This document shows positions 8,541-17,343 of a stretch of 64,000 nucleotides of DNA, piece by piece. The DNA comes from an uncultured Candidatus Actinomarina sp. (GTDB lineage: Bacteria > Actinomycetota > Acidimicrobiia > Actinomarinales > Actinomarinaceae), in contig CACJJR010000001.1 in NCBI GenBank assembly GCA_902593795.1, forward strand, positions 62,001 through 126,000. The letters are read 5' to 3'. Under the pieces are notes generated by a model that was not told the DNA's origin, did not search any database, and worked only from the letters and a program-made list of their open reading frames with translations. The translations under genes were made by a program, and so were the position numbers. Position 1 is the stretch's first letter. Each line of letters begins with the position of its first letter.

Positions 8541-10216
8541 CCGTTCTGGCAACAGCTGGCCATGTTGATCATGGTAAATCTACACTTGTAAGCTTTTTAA
8601 CCGGGCAAGAAACGGATCGTTTGAAAGAAGAAAAGCAGCGAGGGCTAACTATAAACCTTGGGTACACCTACTTCGAATATAAGAGCAAAATGTTTTCTAT
8701 TGTAGATGTACCTGGACATTCCGATTATTTTAAAAATACGGTAAATGGCTTTTCCAATGTAGATGGTGTTTTATTCTGTGTAGATACCACACAAGGTTGG
8801 TCTCAACAGTCAGAAGAGCATTTTTTATCATTGCAGAACCTTGGAATTAATAACTTACTTTTTTTCCTAACAAAAACAGACAAAGAAGAATCTGTGTTCA
8901 ATGTTAATGATTTAGAAAGTAGAATGAGCAACTTTAAGAATCTTCGATATGGTGTGATAGAGTTCAGTTCAGTTAACAGCGACAAATTAATAATAAAAAA
9001 AAGAATTTTTGACTTTTTTAATAAGGTTGAGGACATTAATAATCCTCCTTCAATGTGGGTTGATAGAGTTTTTACTATTGATGGAATTGGGAAAGTCGTA
9101 ACTGGAACAGCTAGTAAAAATATGAAATTAGATAACATATTCGTTGGCAATCAAGAATCTTCATTAGACATTCGCGAAATTCAAACTACCGGAAAGAAAA
9201 TAATTTCATCAAGCTCTTCATCTTCAAGACTGGCAATATCTATCAAGAAAAATAATGCTTATGAGATAAAAAAAGGGAGTTTATTAACAAATAAAAAAAT
9301 GGACTCTACAAATTTTATTTTTATAAAAAATGAAACTGAAGAAAAAAATCTGTTTATGAAAGGTACATTAAGGCTTTTTATAGGAACTCACAATCAAATT
9401 ATCAAAAAATATACAACTATAAAAATAAACAAAAATGTAATTGGAATAATTCACCTATCAGAAAGCCTATGCACTCCTAACTACCAAAAAGTTTTATTGC
9501 ACAACCTATCTAAAAATACATTTAATGGCGGAAGTGTGATATTTTCTACAAGCAACACTTTTCTAATATCAAAAATAATTAAAAATTTTAAGAAGCAAAA
9601 AAGTGTAGACTCTGAAACATTCTTTACAATGATGCCAGAATATTTTAAAAAAGATAAAATAGATTACAAAAAATTTGGAGACTTTTACATTTCTGATGAA
9701 AAGTTAAATGCTGTGGAAGAAAATTTAAAATCAAACATTGAAATAGTGAATAAATTTGGACTAAAAAAATATATATTTGAAAACTTTTTTATAGATGAAA
9801 AATCAATTGATGATTTAAGTAAACACTTTTTATCTTTAAAAATTAACCAAGATCAAGTCTCAAATAATTTGGTAACAAATATTGATACAGATATTTTTAA
9901 TAAAATAAATACTCTATTAGGTAAAGATTTGAATGTTGAGATTATTGAATTAAAAAATTATGATTCCGAAGCAGTTAAGTCACTTTTTATGAATGGCTAT
10001 CTATTTAGAGTATCAGAAAAATTAATTATTTCTAAAGATCAAAGAAGAGACTTAATTAAAATTATTGAATTACTGCCTAGGGAATTTTCAGTTAAAGAAT
10101 TCAAAGATCTTTCAAAACTATCAAGAAAGTATACAATTCCATTTTTAGAGTTTTTAGATAAACAATTTATTACAAAGAAAATAAATAATGAAGGTCTAAG
10201 AAGAAGAATTGACTAA
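8537..10216 (+). CDS. selB: Selenocysteine-specific elongation factor
   Basis: A 559-aa GTPase that brings Sec-tRNA to UGA codons marked by a SECIS hairpin. The G1 motif GHVDHGKS is at residues 8-15, the switch region QRGLTINLGY near residue 34, G3 DVPGH near residue 57 and G4 TKTD near residue 112. The C-terminal third is Lys/Asn-rich and should hold the winged-helix domains that bind SECIS, although it is divergent and about 50 aa shorter than E. coli SelB. The overlap with selA (ATGA) supports one transcript. The 3' end overlaps the convergent whiB gene by 4 bp. Confidence 0.93.
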   Translation: MTVLATAGHVDHGKSTLVSFLTGQETDRLKEEKQRGLTINLGYTYFEYKSKMFSIVDVPGHSDYFKNTVNGFSNVDGVLFCVDTTQGWSQQSEEHFLSLQNLGINNLLFFLTKTDKEESVFNVNDLESRMSNFKNLRYGVIEFSSVNSDKLIIKKRIFDFFNKVEDINNPPSMWVDRVFTIDGIGKVVTGTASKNMKLDNIFVGNQESSLDIREIQTTGKKIISSSSSSSRLAISIKKNNAYEIKKGSLLTNKKMDSTNFIFIKNETEEKNLFMKGTLRLFIGTHNQIIKKYTTIKINKNVIGIIHLSESLCTPNYQKVLLHNLSKNTFNGGSVIFSTSNTFLISKIIKNFKKQKSVDSETFFTMMPEYFKKDKIDYKKFGDFYISDEKLNAVEENLKSNIEIVNKFGLKKYIFENFFIDEKSIDDLSKHFLSLKINQDQVSNNLVTNIDTDIFNKINTLLGKDLNVEIIELKNYDSEAVKSLFMNGYLFRVSEKLIISKDQRRDLIKIIELLPREFSVKEFKDLSKLSRKYTIPFLEFLDKQFITKKINNEGLRRRID

Positions 10217-10467
10217 AAATAAACTGTCTCTCTTTTTCTTTCTACTTCATTCATACCGCCCCATACACCAAAAGGTTCAGATATTTCATTTGCCTCATCG
10301 AGACATTCAATTTTGACTGGACAACCGCTACATACAGCTTTTGCTTTTGATTCTCTTTTTTCACGATCTTCTTTTTTTTCAAAAGTTGCAGGCGGGAAGA
10401 ATAAATTGCTACTGTGTTGTCTGCAAAGAGCATCGTACTGCCATGTCGAAACTTTAATTTGAAGCAT
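10213..10467 (-). CDS. WhiB-family (Wbl) iron-sulfur regulator
   Basis: An 84-aa protein with the four Wbl cysteines in the pattern C-X30-CxxC-X5-C (Cys15, Cys46, Cys49, Cys55), which hold a 4Fe-4S cluster, followed by the GVWGG turn and a basic tail used for DNA or sigma-factor contact. The family is restricted to Actinobacteria and their phages, so this gene is the strongest taxonomic marker in the window. Which Wbl class it belongs to, and its target, cannot be decided here. Confidence 0.95.
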   Translation of the reverse strand: MLQIKVSTWQYDALCRQHSSNLFFPPATFEKKEDREKRESKAKAVCSGCPVKIECLDEANEISEPFGVWGGMNEVERKRETVYF

Positions 10468-10525
10468 ATTTAAACTTTAAACGTCACAAATCGTCTGTAA
10501 AAAGATTTTTTTCGCGAAGTATTAC

Positions 10526-11686
10526 TTAGATAATCAGTTTTCCATCTTCTTCAAGAAGTTGGTATTCATTTTTTAAGATATAGGAATTGCTTTTATTGGT
10601 TCCAACAACTAATTTTTTACCATTTAGTTTGACCAAAGCTTGGTTATTACTAATTATTTCAAGCAAAGTTACTTCTGAATTAACTAATGAAGACATGGCA
10701 CTAGTATCTGTGGTTAAACGAGAGCGGATAACTGTAGGAATTGCAATATAGTAGAAAAAAGCTATCGCTAGTGAGGACCCTACTAAAAGAAAATGATTAA
10801 TTTGAAGTAGGTAGTCTGAAAACATAATTAATGATGAACTATGCAAGATAATTAGTGCTGTTATTCCTAGCAGACCAAAAAATCCTCTTGAAAGAACTTT
10901 TATGAAAATTAAAAAAGAAGCTAAAAATATAATTAGACCTGAATAATTTAAACCATATTCATAAAACGTCATAGATGAAAAACTAATCAATAATGCCCCA
11001 ATAAATGCCATTAACCCTGGTCCAATTGCAAAAAGTTCTAATCCAATGAGTGCAAAGCCAAGAGCAAAAAATAAATAAGCAAAGACTGGGTTTGATATTG
11101 CTATGTAGAATCTTTCAAAAAGTGATGGCTTTATAAATCTAATTTGGTCAATTTCTTCAGAACTTAAATTAAAACTTAATGACATTGGTCTTAATCTTGA
11201 TGTTATATCTTGACTGCCAAGTCTTTCTACAAATGCTCCTATTGAACCAACAACTAAATAATCTTGATAGATTCCCTCTTCAGCGTCAATTAACACATCT
11301 GATCCTGAACAAGTATTAGATTCACAGATACTTCCAAAAGCCACATCACCTTCATCAGTTGTAACTACAGTTCCAGGAGATAGGCCTACGAAGTCAAAGT
11401 TTTTTAAGATACTCATCTTGACTTCTCTTTTATTTGGTCCAACCCAAATAGCTTTTGGAATATCAATACTGTTTAAAATAACCTCTAAATCTTCAACTGA
11501 ATTCAAATTAATATCTGAAGCATTGTATTGAACTATAAAAAGATCTTGCTGATCATCTTTGCTTTCCTCAACATATCGTTCAAGAGCATTGATATGGCCA
11601 CTAGAAAAAATACCCTCTATTTCAAAAATATTGACATTTGCAATATTTATGACAACTGAAAATAATATAGGTAATAGTTTTAACAT
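10526..11686 (-). CDS. NfeD-like membrane protein
   Basis: A 386-aa protein with an N-terminal signal segment, an extracytoplasmic domain (about 20-190) resembling the ClpP-like half of long NfeD proteins, four or five transmembrane helices (about 195-320; note GLELFAIGPGLMAFIGALL) and a C-terminal small beta-rich domain (about 335-386), the NfeD OB fold. The N-terminal half lacks an obvious Ser-Lys protease dyad, so it is probably inactive as a protease. Such proteins usually work with a stomatin-like partner, which is not adjacent here. Divergent from the receiver gene. Confidence 0.65.
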   Translation of the reverse strand: MLKLLPILFSVVINIANVNIFEIEGIFSSGHINALERYVEESKDDQQDLFIVQYNASDINLNSVEDLEVILNSIDIPKAIWVGPNKREVKMSILKNFDFVGLSPGTVVTTDEGDVAFGSICESNTCSGSDVLIDAEEGIYQDYLVVGSIGAFVERLGSQDITSRLRPMSLSFNLSSEEIDQIRFIKPSLFERFYIAISNPVFAYLFFALGFALIGLELFAIGPGLMAFIGALLISFSSMTFYEYGLNYSGLIIFLASFLIFIKVLSRGFFGLLGITALIILHSSSLIMFSDYLLQINHFLLVGSSLAIAFFYYIAIPTVIRSRLTTDTSAMSSLVNSEVTLLEIISNNQALVKLNGKKLVVGTNKSNSYILKNEYQLLEEDGKLII

Positions 11687-11728
11687 TTTTTTATACTTAA
11701 ATATATAGGATAGTAGTCTTTTAAAACT

Positions 11729-12052
11729 GTGAAAATTTGCTTAATAACCGATAACTCTTGGGTCAAGGATTCTTTAGTTAAGTTAATTGACTTTGAATGT
11801 AATTTTACTCATTTAGAAAACGCTGAAGATGTCAATATATCTTTTGATTTTATATTTGTAGATATGCAAGTTAATAATAATGGAGGCCCCTCAATGGTTA
11901 GAGAGCTAAAAAGAAGTGAGAAAGTAATAGATTCTTCAATAGTTCTACTAGTTGATAGAGAAGCTGATAGTTTTCAGGCTAAAAGAGTCGGTGCAGACAG
12001 CTATTTACTTAAACCACTAGAAAAAACTAAATTAAAAAACCTTTTTACTTAA
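11729..12052 (+). CDS. Stand-alone response-regulator receiver domain
   Basis: A 107-aa protein with a GTG start. It has the receiver fold order: LITDN at the first strand, FIFVDMQV near residue 42 with the likely phosphoacceptor Asp, a Val/Asp pair LLVDRE near residue 75, and GADSYLLKPL near residue 90 with the conserved Lys. There is no output domain. No histidine kinase is nearby. A 31-bp gap precedes the CorC-family gene, so the two may be cotranscribed. Confidence 0.75.
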   Translation: MKICLITDNSWVKDSLVKLIDFECNFTHLENAEDVNISFDFIFVDMQVNNNGGPSMVRELKRSEKVIDSSIVLLVDREADSFQAKRVGADSYLLKPLEKTKLKNLFT

Positions 12053-12083
12053 ACAAATAATATTCTAGAATCAATAATACATA

Positions 12084-13331
12084 TTGAGTACTAACTTTAT
12101 TATCGCACTTATAGCAATCTGCTTGTTTTTTTCTGCTTTGCTTTCAGGCTCAGAAACTGCAATAACCTATGTTCCTAGAGAAAAGATTCATCAACTTTCC
12201 GATTCAAAAAGAAATAACAAAATAAAAAAAGCTAAAGATGACCTAGAGCAAACAATAGGTGGAATTCTTGTTGCAAATAATTTTGTTAATATATTGATGG
12301 CTTCTCTTTCAACGATTCTGTTTGTTAATTTTCTTGATGGAGATGAAACAGCTGGATCTGCATTGTCAACAATTGTGATTACTTTACTTGTCTTGATTGC
12401 AGGAGAAATAACTCCAAAAACCATTGCCTCTAGAAATCCTATTGGATTTCTTTCAAGAACAGCTTTTATTATTGATTTTTTATCAAGAGTCTTTGCGCCT
12501 TTCACGAGCCTAATAACTAAGTCTATTGATAGAACCTCTCGAGATGGCGATATGGATGGAGATGGAGAAATAACTGAGGCTGATATTCAGGCATTAACTG
12601 CTCTAGGTGAAATGGAAGGGCAAATACTCCCTGCAGAAAGAGAGATCATTGACTCATTACTAGATTTTTCAGATCGTCCTATTAAAGAAATTATGACTCC
12701 TAGAGTTGATGTTTTGTTTTTATCTCTTCCTGTCGAGATGAGTGATATAAAAAAAATTGTTGATGAAAAAAGAATATCAAGAATGCCTGTATCAAAATCT
12801 GAATCTCTAGATGACACTTTTGGAATTGTTTATGTAAAAGATCTCTTTAATTTGAAATCAACTTCTGATTCAATCGAAGTAGAAAATTTAGTAAAAGATG
12901 TAATTTACTTACCTGAATACACAACTGTTCTTTCCGCTTTAAATATCTTGAGAGAAAATAAAGCAAGTTTTGCATGTGTAATTGACGAAAATGGTGGAAT
13001 AGAAGGTGTAATCACAATCAAAGATGTTCTTTCAGAATTTGTTGGTGACTTACCTGATGAACACGATCAAAGGTTTCTCGGTATAAGAAGATTAGGTCCT
13101 GGTCAGTGGAGGGTTGATGGAAAAACTGATATTGATGATTTTGAGGAGTTTTTTGGTTTAGAGCCAAATGAAAAAGATATTGCAACAGTCGGTGGATTAT
13201 TCCTTAGTCATTCCGAGCAGCTTCCAGCAGAAGGTGAAAAGATCACAATAGACGGCTTAGAAGTTACCGTAACCGAGTTGGATAACAGAAGAATAGAATC
13301 TTTTATAGTAAAGAAAATAGCAAAGAAATAA
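12084..13331 (+). CDS. CNNM/CorC-family transporter-like protein (HlyC/CorC)
   Basis: A 415-aa protein, TTG start. Residues 1-180 form the CNNM transmembrane domain (SGSETAI near residue 22, GEITPKT near residue 107). Residues 200-320 form a CBS pair (IKEIMTPRVDV; AFACVIDENGGIEGV). A C-terminal CorC/HlyC domain follows (about 335-412). The family exports Mg2+/Co2+ or regulates their transport across the cytoplasmic membrane. It is often annotated 'hemolysin', but there is no evidence for toxicity. A small membrane protein gene follows after 18 bp. Confidence 0.9.
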   Translation: MSTNFIIALIAICLFFSALLSGSETAITYVPREKIHQLSDSKRNNKIKKAKDDLEQTIGGILVANNFVNILMASLSTILFVNFLDGDETAGSALSTIVITLLVLIAGEITPKTIASRNPIGFLSRTAFIIDFLSRVFAPFTSLITKSIDRTSRDGDMDGDGEITEADIQALTALGEMEGQILPAEREIIDSLLDFSDRPIKEIMTPRVDVLFLSLPVEMSDIKKIVDEKRISRMPVSKSESLDDTFGIVYVKDLFNLKSTSDSIEVENLVKDVIYLPEYTTVLSALNILRENKASFACVIDENGGIEGVITIKDVLSEFVGDLPDEHDQRFLGIRRLGPGQWRVDGKTDIDDFEEFFGLEPNEKDIATVGGLFLSHSEQLPAEGEKITIDGLEVTVTELDNRRIESFIVKKIAKK

Positions 13332-13349
13332 TTCAACTAATATTATTAC

Positions 13350-13631
13350 ATGCAAGTAATTTATGCCTTAGTCCCGCTTCTTGGTGGATGGCTAGTTTAC
13401 GGATTAATTGCTTCCCTATTTTTAAAAAGAGCAAGTAGCAGAGATTACTTGCTGTTAATTTCATCTGGATTAGTTGGGGGTCTAGTAGGTGGATCTATTG
13501 GTAACAATATGGATATTCCACAAAATCTTTGGTGGATGAGAGAAGTAATAAAAATAGGTATAACTGTAGTCGCAATGTATACAATTCAAATCATTAGATT
13601 GCAGATTTACAACTTTCGAAACAATACCTAG
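13350..13631 (+). CDS. Small membrane protein, Gly-rich
   Basis: A 93-aa protein with three hydrophobic segments (about 5-25, 33-52 and 66-83). The middle one is glycine-rich (GLVGGLVGGSIGNN), resembling the GlsB/YeaQ/YmgE small membrane family, but the match is weak. It lies 18 bp after the CorC-family gene on the same strand and probably shares its transcript. It ends overlapping the convergent gene by 4 bp. Confidence 0.55.
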   Translation: MQVIYALVPLLGGWLVYGLIASLFLKRASSRDYLLLISSGLVGGLVGGSIGNNMDIPQNLWWMREVIKIGITVVAMYTIQIIRLQIYNFRNNT

Positions 13632-13912
13632 TTTTTAGGAACCCTTGCTGCTTTTAGCAAACTACCGTTTTCATCAATTAATCCACAGCGTTTTGACAAT
13701 AATTTAGTATTAAAAGCGAATAAATTTTTTCTCCATGTTGCAACATAACCATAGCCACCAACCTCATCAAGTCTCAACAAAGCGTCATCCAAAGAGGTGG
13801 CTGATTCAGCAATAACAACTGGTAATGTTTCATATTCTGCATCCCACTTTTCAGAATCGCTCACTTTGCTTGACTTCTTTAGAAGCTCAATAAAATCATT
13901 ACTCATTTTCAA
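13628..13912 (-). CDS. Hypothetical protein downstream of HPr
   Basis: A 94-aa soluble protein of unknown family, acidic in the N-terminal half and basic at the C-terminus (RCGLIDENGSLLKAARVPK). It overlaps the HPr gene by 14 bp on the same strand, so it is cotranscribed with the mannitol phosphotransferase group. Nothing in the sequence gives a function. Confidence 0.55.
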   Translation of the reverse strand: MKMSNDFIELLKKSSKVSDSEKWDAEYETLPVVIAESATSLDDALLRLDEVGGYGYVATWRKNLFAFNTKLLSKRCGLIDENGSLLKAARVPKN

Positions 13913-14183
13913 TCAGATCCTCAAACTTTGACATAAAATCTTCCTCTTCTTTTCCATCAAGTATAAGAGTAAAAGGTTTGTCTTTAGCAATTCCTAAACT
14001 TAATATTCCAATCATGCTTTTACCATCTTTTTCTACAAGTTTCTCTTCCCCAGTATCTTTATTAACTTTATTAAATTTAACAACTACCGTTCCTTCAAAT
14101 TCTTGTGCCAACTTTACAAATAAACTTGCTGGACGAGCATGTAAACCTACTTCATCTTTTACTGAGAGTGTTTTTTCTATCAT
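13899..14183 (-). CDS. ptsH: Phosphocarrier protein HPr
   Basis: A 94-aa protein that carries the phosphoryl group from enzyme I to the sugar-specific IIA. The active-site motif GLHARPAS puts the phosphoryl histidine at residue 15. Ser56 in GKSMIGIL corresponds to the regulatory serine of Gram-positive HPr. It is 6-9 residues longer than usual, because of an inserted charged loop (about residues 40-51). It follows the mannitol-1-P dehydrogenase gene directly, so HPr here is part of the mannitol operon instead of standing next to ptsI. Confidence 0.93.
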   Translation of the reverse strand: MIEKTLSVKDEVGLHARPASLFVKLAQEFEGTVVVKFNKVNKDTGEEKLVEKDGKSMIGILSLGIAKDKPFTLILDGKEEEDFMSKFEDLIENE

Positions 14184-15257
14184 TTAAATTCCTAATCCAT
14201 CAATGTATTTTTTACTATAACTATCAATATTCCAGAATTCAGTATAAAAAGAACTTTTGCCTTTAGACAATTGATTCGATTTAAATTCACTAAATCCTTC
14301 TACTTCCTCAAAGTTATTTTCAAAAATTATATTTAATATTGTTTTAAATGTTTCTATATCTTTATTTTCAGAAATTAGATAACTTAATGGTTTCTCAAAT
14401 CTTTCATTTATAGAAAATTTAATCTCGGGATTTCGCGCTACTCTTGCTACCTTATCATGAAGTTCAGGTAAAGAAAATCTGCTTAATATAATTTCCTTAA
14501 ATTTCTCTAGATTTTCATTATTTTTTGAATATAAATTGTAAGCTGTAGCAAGTGAATCAATAGATTGACTAGCAAAGTATCTTCCTAATTCGCTACTAAA
14601 TACTTCATGTATAAATGACAAGTTTTTAGATAGCCCAAAATATGCAAGTTTCAAATGCAAACCATTAAGTAACCATAGTTTCTTATAAAATTCGTTTTCA
14701 TAATTTCTGTAAGAAACTATATCTGATTCATTTAAAGGTTTTGAATTAACTTCCTCATCCAAAATAATAGATCCATATTCCTCTACCACAACATCTAAGG
14801 ATATAGTTTTTTGTGGCGGAACTATCTTATCAACAACAGCATCGATTAAAATCAGTTGGTCTCGATATCTTTTATTTGAATTATTAGTTGACGCACGATA
14901 CATATTCTCAAAAGCAATAAATACTTGTTTTTTGTCGGTATTAATTTTTGAAATATTCGTAAAGATATCACTTACAAACTTAGGACCTACTGAAGTTGTT
15001 ATTAAATCTGCTTCTGATATTTTCTCTTTTAGTTTTGAATTATCATTTAAATCTATTCCGTAAACATTTTCAACGATTTTATTTGTGCTATTTTCTAAGC
15101 TGAGAGATGTAATTTTGTATTGATTTAAGTTATTGATCTGTTGAATTAGTTCATTATTTATATCAACAAATGTAACTTCATATTCATTTTCTTGAAGAAC
15201 AGGTGCAATGAAACCTCGACCTATATTACCAGCTCCAAAGTGAACAGCTTTTTTCAT
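14184..15257 (-). CDS. mtlD: Mannitol-1-phosphate 5-dehydrogenase
   Basis: A 357-aa NAD-dependent long-chain polyol dehydrogenase that oxidises mannitol-1-phosphate to fructose-6-phosphate. The N-terminus HFGAGNIGRGFI (residues 6-17) is the MtlD nucleotide-binding signature. Other family blocks are VGPKFV near residue 105, a Lys-Asn-rich substrate loop and KLWLLNGLHLK near residue 193, the last being close to the usual NxxH catalytic block. It overlaps the IIA gene by 4 bp and leads into ptsH. Confidence 0.92.
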   Translation of the reverse strand: MKKAVHFGAGNIGRGFIAPVLQENEYEVTFVDINNELIQQINNLNQYKITSLSLENSTNKIVENVYGIDLNDNSKLKEKISEADLITTSVGPKFVSDIFTNISKINTDKKQVFIAFENMYRASTNNSNKRYRDQLILIDAVVDKIVPPQKTISLDVVVEEYGSIILDEEVNSKPLNESDIVSYRNYENEFYKKLWLLNGLHLKLAYFGLSKNLSFIHEVFSSELGRYFASQSIDSLATAYNLYSKNNENLEKFKEIILSRFSLPELHDKVARVARNPEIKFSINERFEKPLSYLISENKDIETFKTILNIIFENNFEEVEGFSEFKSNQLSKGKSSFYTEFWNIDSYSKKYIDGLGI

Positions 15258-15697
15258 ATATTTTCAGACAAAAGTTCATATATTTTATCCACAGATGTTT
15301 CACTCCATAGTTTCTTAGCTTCTTCTAGATCTTCAATCGAATCGGCTAAAGAAGCTAACACATTCATATGATCATCTGAATTTGCGGCTATTCCAACAAT
15401 AATATAAGCCTTCTCTTCATTCCAATCTACACCATTTGGTACCTGGATAACTGATATCCCTGTACTAATGACATATTTTGACCCCTCAGCCATTCCGTGT
15501 GGTATAGCAACACCATTGCCTATATATGTAGCAAAAGACTGAGTCTCAAGCTTTTCAAGCATTGAAGCTATGTACTCTTTTTCAACATAACCATTTTCAA
15601 GTAATATGTTCCCAGCAGCTATAGTTGCCTCTTTATTATCCAAAAATGCCTTGTCTGTAAGTATTGATTCCTTTATCAATACACTTTTTTGGCTCAT
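15254..15697 (-). CDS. mtlF: PTS mannitol-type IIA component
   Basis: A 147-aa IIA of the mannitol/fructose superfamily that takes phosphate from HPr. The active-site segment GNGVAIPHG contains the phosphoryl histidine at residue 67. It is a separate polypeptide, overlapping the IIB gene upstream and mtlD downstream by 4 bp each (ATGA-type), so the three are translationally coupled. In many bacteria IIA is fused to IICB; here all domains are split. Confidence 0.92.
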   Translation of the reverse strand: MSQKSVLIKESILTDKAFLDNKEATIAAGNILLENGYVEKEYIASMLEKLETQSFATYIGNGVAIPHGMAEGSKYVISTGISVIQVPNGVDWNEEKAYIIVGIAANSDDHMNVLASLADSIEDLEEAKKLWSETSVDKIYELLSENI

Positions 15698-16014
15698 GAA
15701 GAAGTTATCTCGTTATCCTCTGATAAATCCACAATCAACTTCTTTAAATTTGGATCATTCATAAACATAGTAAATTGAATTAAAACAGATCCTTCTGGTG
15801 CAGCGTTCTTAGCAGCTCCTGCTAATCCAGTATGACAGACTACAATATCTGAATCTTCTGGTATTTGTGTTGCTGGAGCATGAACTATCTCCACATCTAG
15901 GCCTGCTTTTTTTGCTTTCTTAATAAGACCATTTTTAACCATCAAGCTTGAACCAGCACCTGCTTCACAAGCAAGACATATTTTTTTTACATCCGAACCC
16001 TTAATTGAACTCAT
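15694..16014 (-). CDS. PTS mannitol-type IIB component
   Basis: A 106-aa IIB that passes phosphate from IIA to mannitol held by IIC. The P-loop-like ACEAGAGSS carries the phosphorylated Cys16. I start it at ATG 16014 (MSSIKGSD) because a GGAGG ribosome site lies just upstream; the longer reading frame to 16062 would run through a terminator-like hairpin. CHTGLAG near residue 64 and a C-terminal acidic helix complete the domain. Confidence 0.88.
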   Translation of the reverse strand: MSSIKGSDVKKICLACEAGAGSSLMVKNGLIKKAKKAGLDVEIVHAPATQIPEDSDIVVCHTGLAGAAKNAAPEGSVLIQFTMFMNDPNLKKLIVDLSEDNEITSS

Positions 16015-16024
16015 AATTTCCTCC

Positions 16025-16064
16025 AAAAAAAATTGACTTGGGAATTTTACTTCCCAAGTCAATT
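16025..16064 (-). terminator. Intercistronic hairpin plus T-run between IIC and IIB genes
   Basis: A perfect 14-bp inverted repeat (16031-16044 with 16051-16064, 6-nt loop) followed on the minus strand by a T-run of about eight, the form of a Rho-independent terminator. The IIB ribosome site GGAGG comes straight after the T-run. Because the operon continues, this probably acts as a partial terminator or mRNA-stabilising hairpin that raises IIC over the downstream genes. Confidence 0.8.
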
Positions 16065-16082
16065 ATAACTTAATAGTTTTAA

Positions 16083-17144
16083 TTAGACAGTTGGTATATT
16101 ACTCTCGATTGTAGTTTCTACACCTGCGTCTGTTTCTTTAATAGGACGTGCTCTTAGCAATATCACACCAACTACTGCCGATGCTGCTGTTGCTATAGCT
16201 ACCCCAGCTAATACTGGGAATGCCCCACCTCTTGGAAGCATAGCAATGTATGCAAAAATACTTCCTGGCGATGGAGGTCCTACTAAGCCTGCTCCAGTTG
16301 CTACGAACCAGAGGTCAGCTGAAATTCCACCAGCCCACATTGCAATGATCATAATTGGATGACCAAGGACATATGGGAAGTAGATTTCATGGATTCCTCC
16401 AAAGAAATGAATAATTATTGAGCCAGGAGCGGATTCTTTCCACATTCCAGTTCCAGCAAACCAATAAGCAAGAAGCAATCCAAGTCCAGGACCTGGGTTT
16501 GTTTCAAGCAAGAAATAAATTGATTGGCCAGCTTCTGCTGACTCTGCTGCACCTAGAGGTGTAAGCACACCCTGGTTAACAGCATTATTCAAGAACAATA
16601 CTTTTGCAACCTCAATAGGAATGTCTGCAAGTGGAACTAAACCACTATCAACAAGTGCTGCTGCACCATTTCCTAATGCTTCTGTGATTGCATCAAGTAC
16701 TGGACTGATAACATTGTAAGCTAAAACAGAAAGACCCCAACCTAAAATACCAAGTGAGAAGTTATCATATAACATCTCAAAGCCTTCAGGAATGCTGTCT
16801 TGTAATCTGTCGTCAACTTGTTTCATTACCCAAGCTGCTGCTGGTCCCATGACCATAGCGCCTAGGAACTGAGGTGAAGATGTAGCAACAATAATTGCTG
16901 TTGTTACAATTGCACCGATCACACCACCTCTATGACCATGAACCATCTTTCCACCTGTATAACCTAATAACAGTGGAAGAAGAGTCAAAATCATAGGTCC
17001 AACCATGGATGACAAATCTTCATTTGGCGTCCAACCAGTTGGAATGTAGAGTGCTGTAATCAAACCCCAAGCGATGAAAGCACCGATGTTAGGAATAACC
17101 ATTCCTGACATAGCACCGCCAACGCGTTGTATGGATTCTTTCAT
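16083..17144 (-). CDS. mtlA: PTS mannitol-specific IIC permease
   Basis: A 353-aa integral membrane component that binds and translocates mannitol during phosphorylation. It contains the mannitol IIC signature GGIHEIYFPYVL near residue 250, an NNAVNQGVLTPLG block near residue 192, and about eight hydrophobic segments. It consists of the IIC domain only; IIB and IIA are separate genes downstream. It is the first gene of the minus-strand mtl operon and has a 199-bp gap upstream. Confidence 0.93.
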   Translation of the reverse strand: MKESIQRVGGAMSGMVIPNIGAFIAWGLITALYIPTGWTPNEDLSSMVGPMILTLLPLLLGYTGGKMVHGHRGGVIGAIVTTAIIVATSSPQFLGAMVMGPAAAWVMKQVDDRLQDSIPEGFEMLYDNFSLGILGWGLSVLAYNVISPVLDAITEALGNGAAALVDSGLVPLADIPIEVAKVLFLNNAVNQGVLTPLGAAESAEAGQSIYFLLETNPGPGLGLLLAYWFAGTGMWKESAPGSIIIHFFGGIHEIYFPYVLGHPIMIIAMWAGGISADLWFVATGAGLVGPPSPGSIFAYIAMLPRGGAFPVLAGVAIATAASAVVGVILLRARPIKETDAGVETTIESNIPTV

Positions 17145-17343
17145 ATTTACAATCCCCCTAACGATTGATTTTTATACTGATTAATTTATAAAATAATCTC
17201 TCTAATTATAAGAATTTTTCTCTTGAGATTCAGCTAATTTACATGAAATTTTTACATTTTATGTAACTCAACATAAACAGCAAGGTCTCATTAACCCTCA
17301 TAGTTTGTATAATTGTGAAATATTTAATAAAAAGTGAGGAAAA
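17145..17343. promoter_or_regulatory. Divergent intergenic region of the mtl operon
   Basis: A 199-bp AT-rich gap between mtlA (minus) and the thioredoxin-like gene (plus). It contains an interrupted inverted repeat, TTACAT at 17239-17244 and ATGTAA at 17261-17266, with another TTACAT copy at 17252-17257; such spaced repeats could bind a sugar regulator. A purine-rich ribosome site (GTGAGGAAAA) precedes the plus-strand ATG at 17344. I see no tRNA or known riboswitch. The operator idea is weak. Confidence 0.3.

Noticed and set aside
16015-16062. N-terminal extension of the IIB gene to 16062
   Set aside because: It would translate through the terminator-like hairpin, and the start at 16014 has its own ribosome site.
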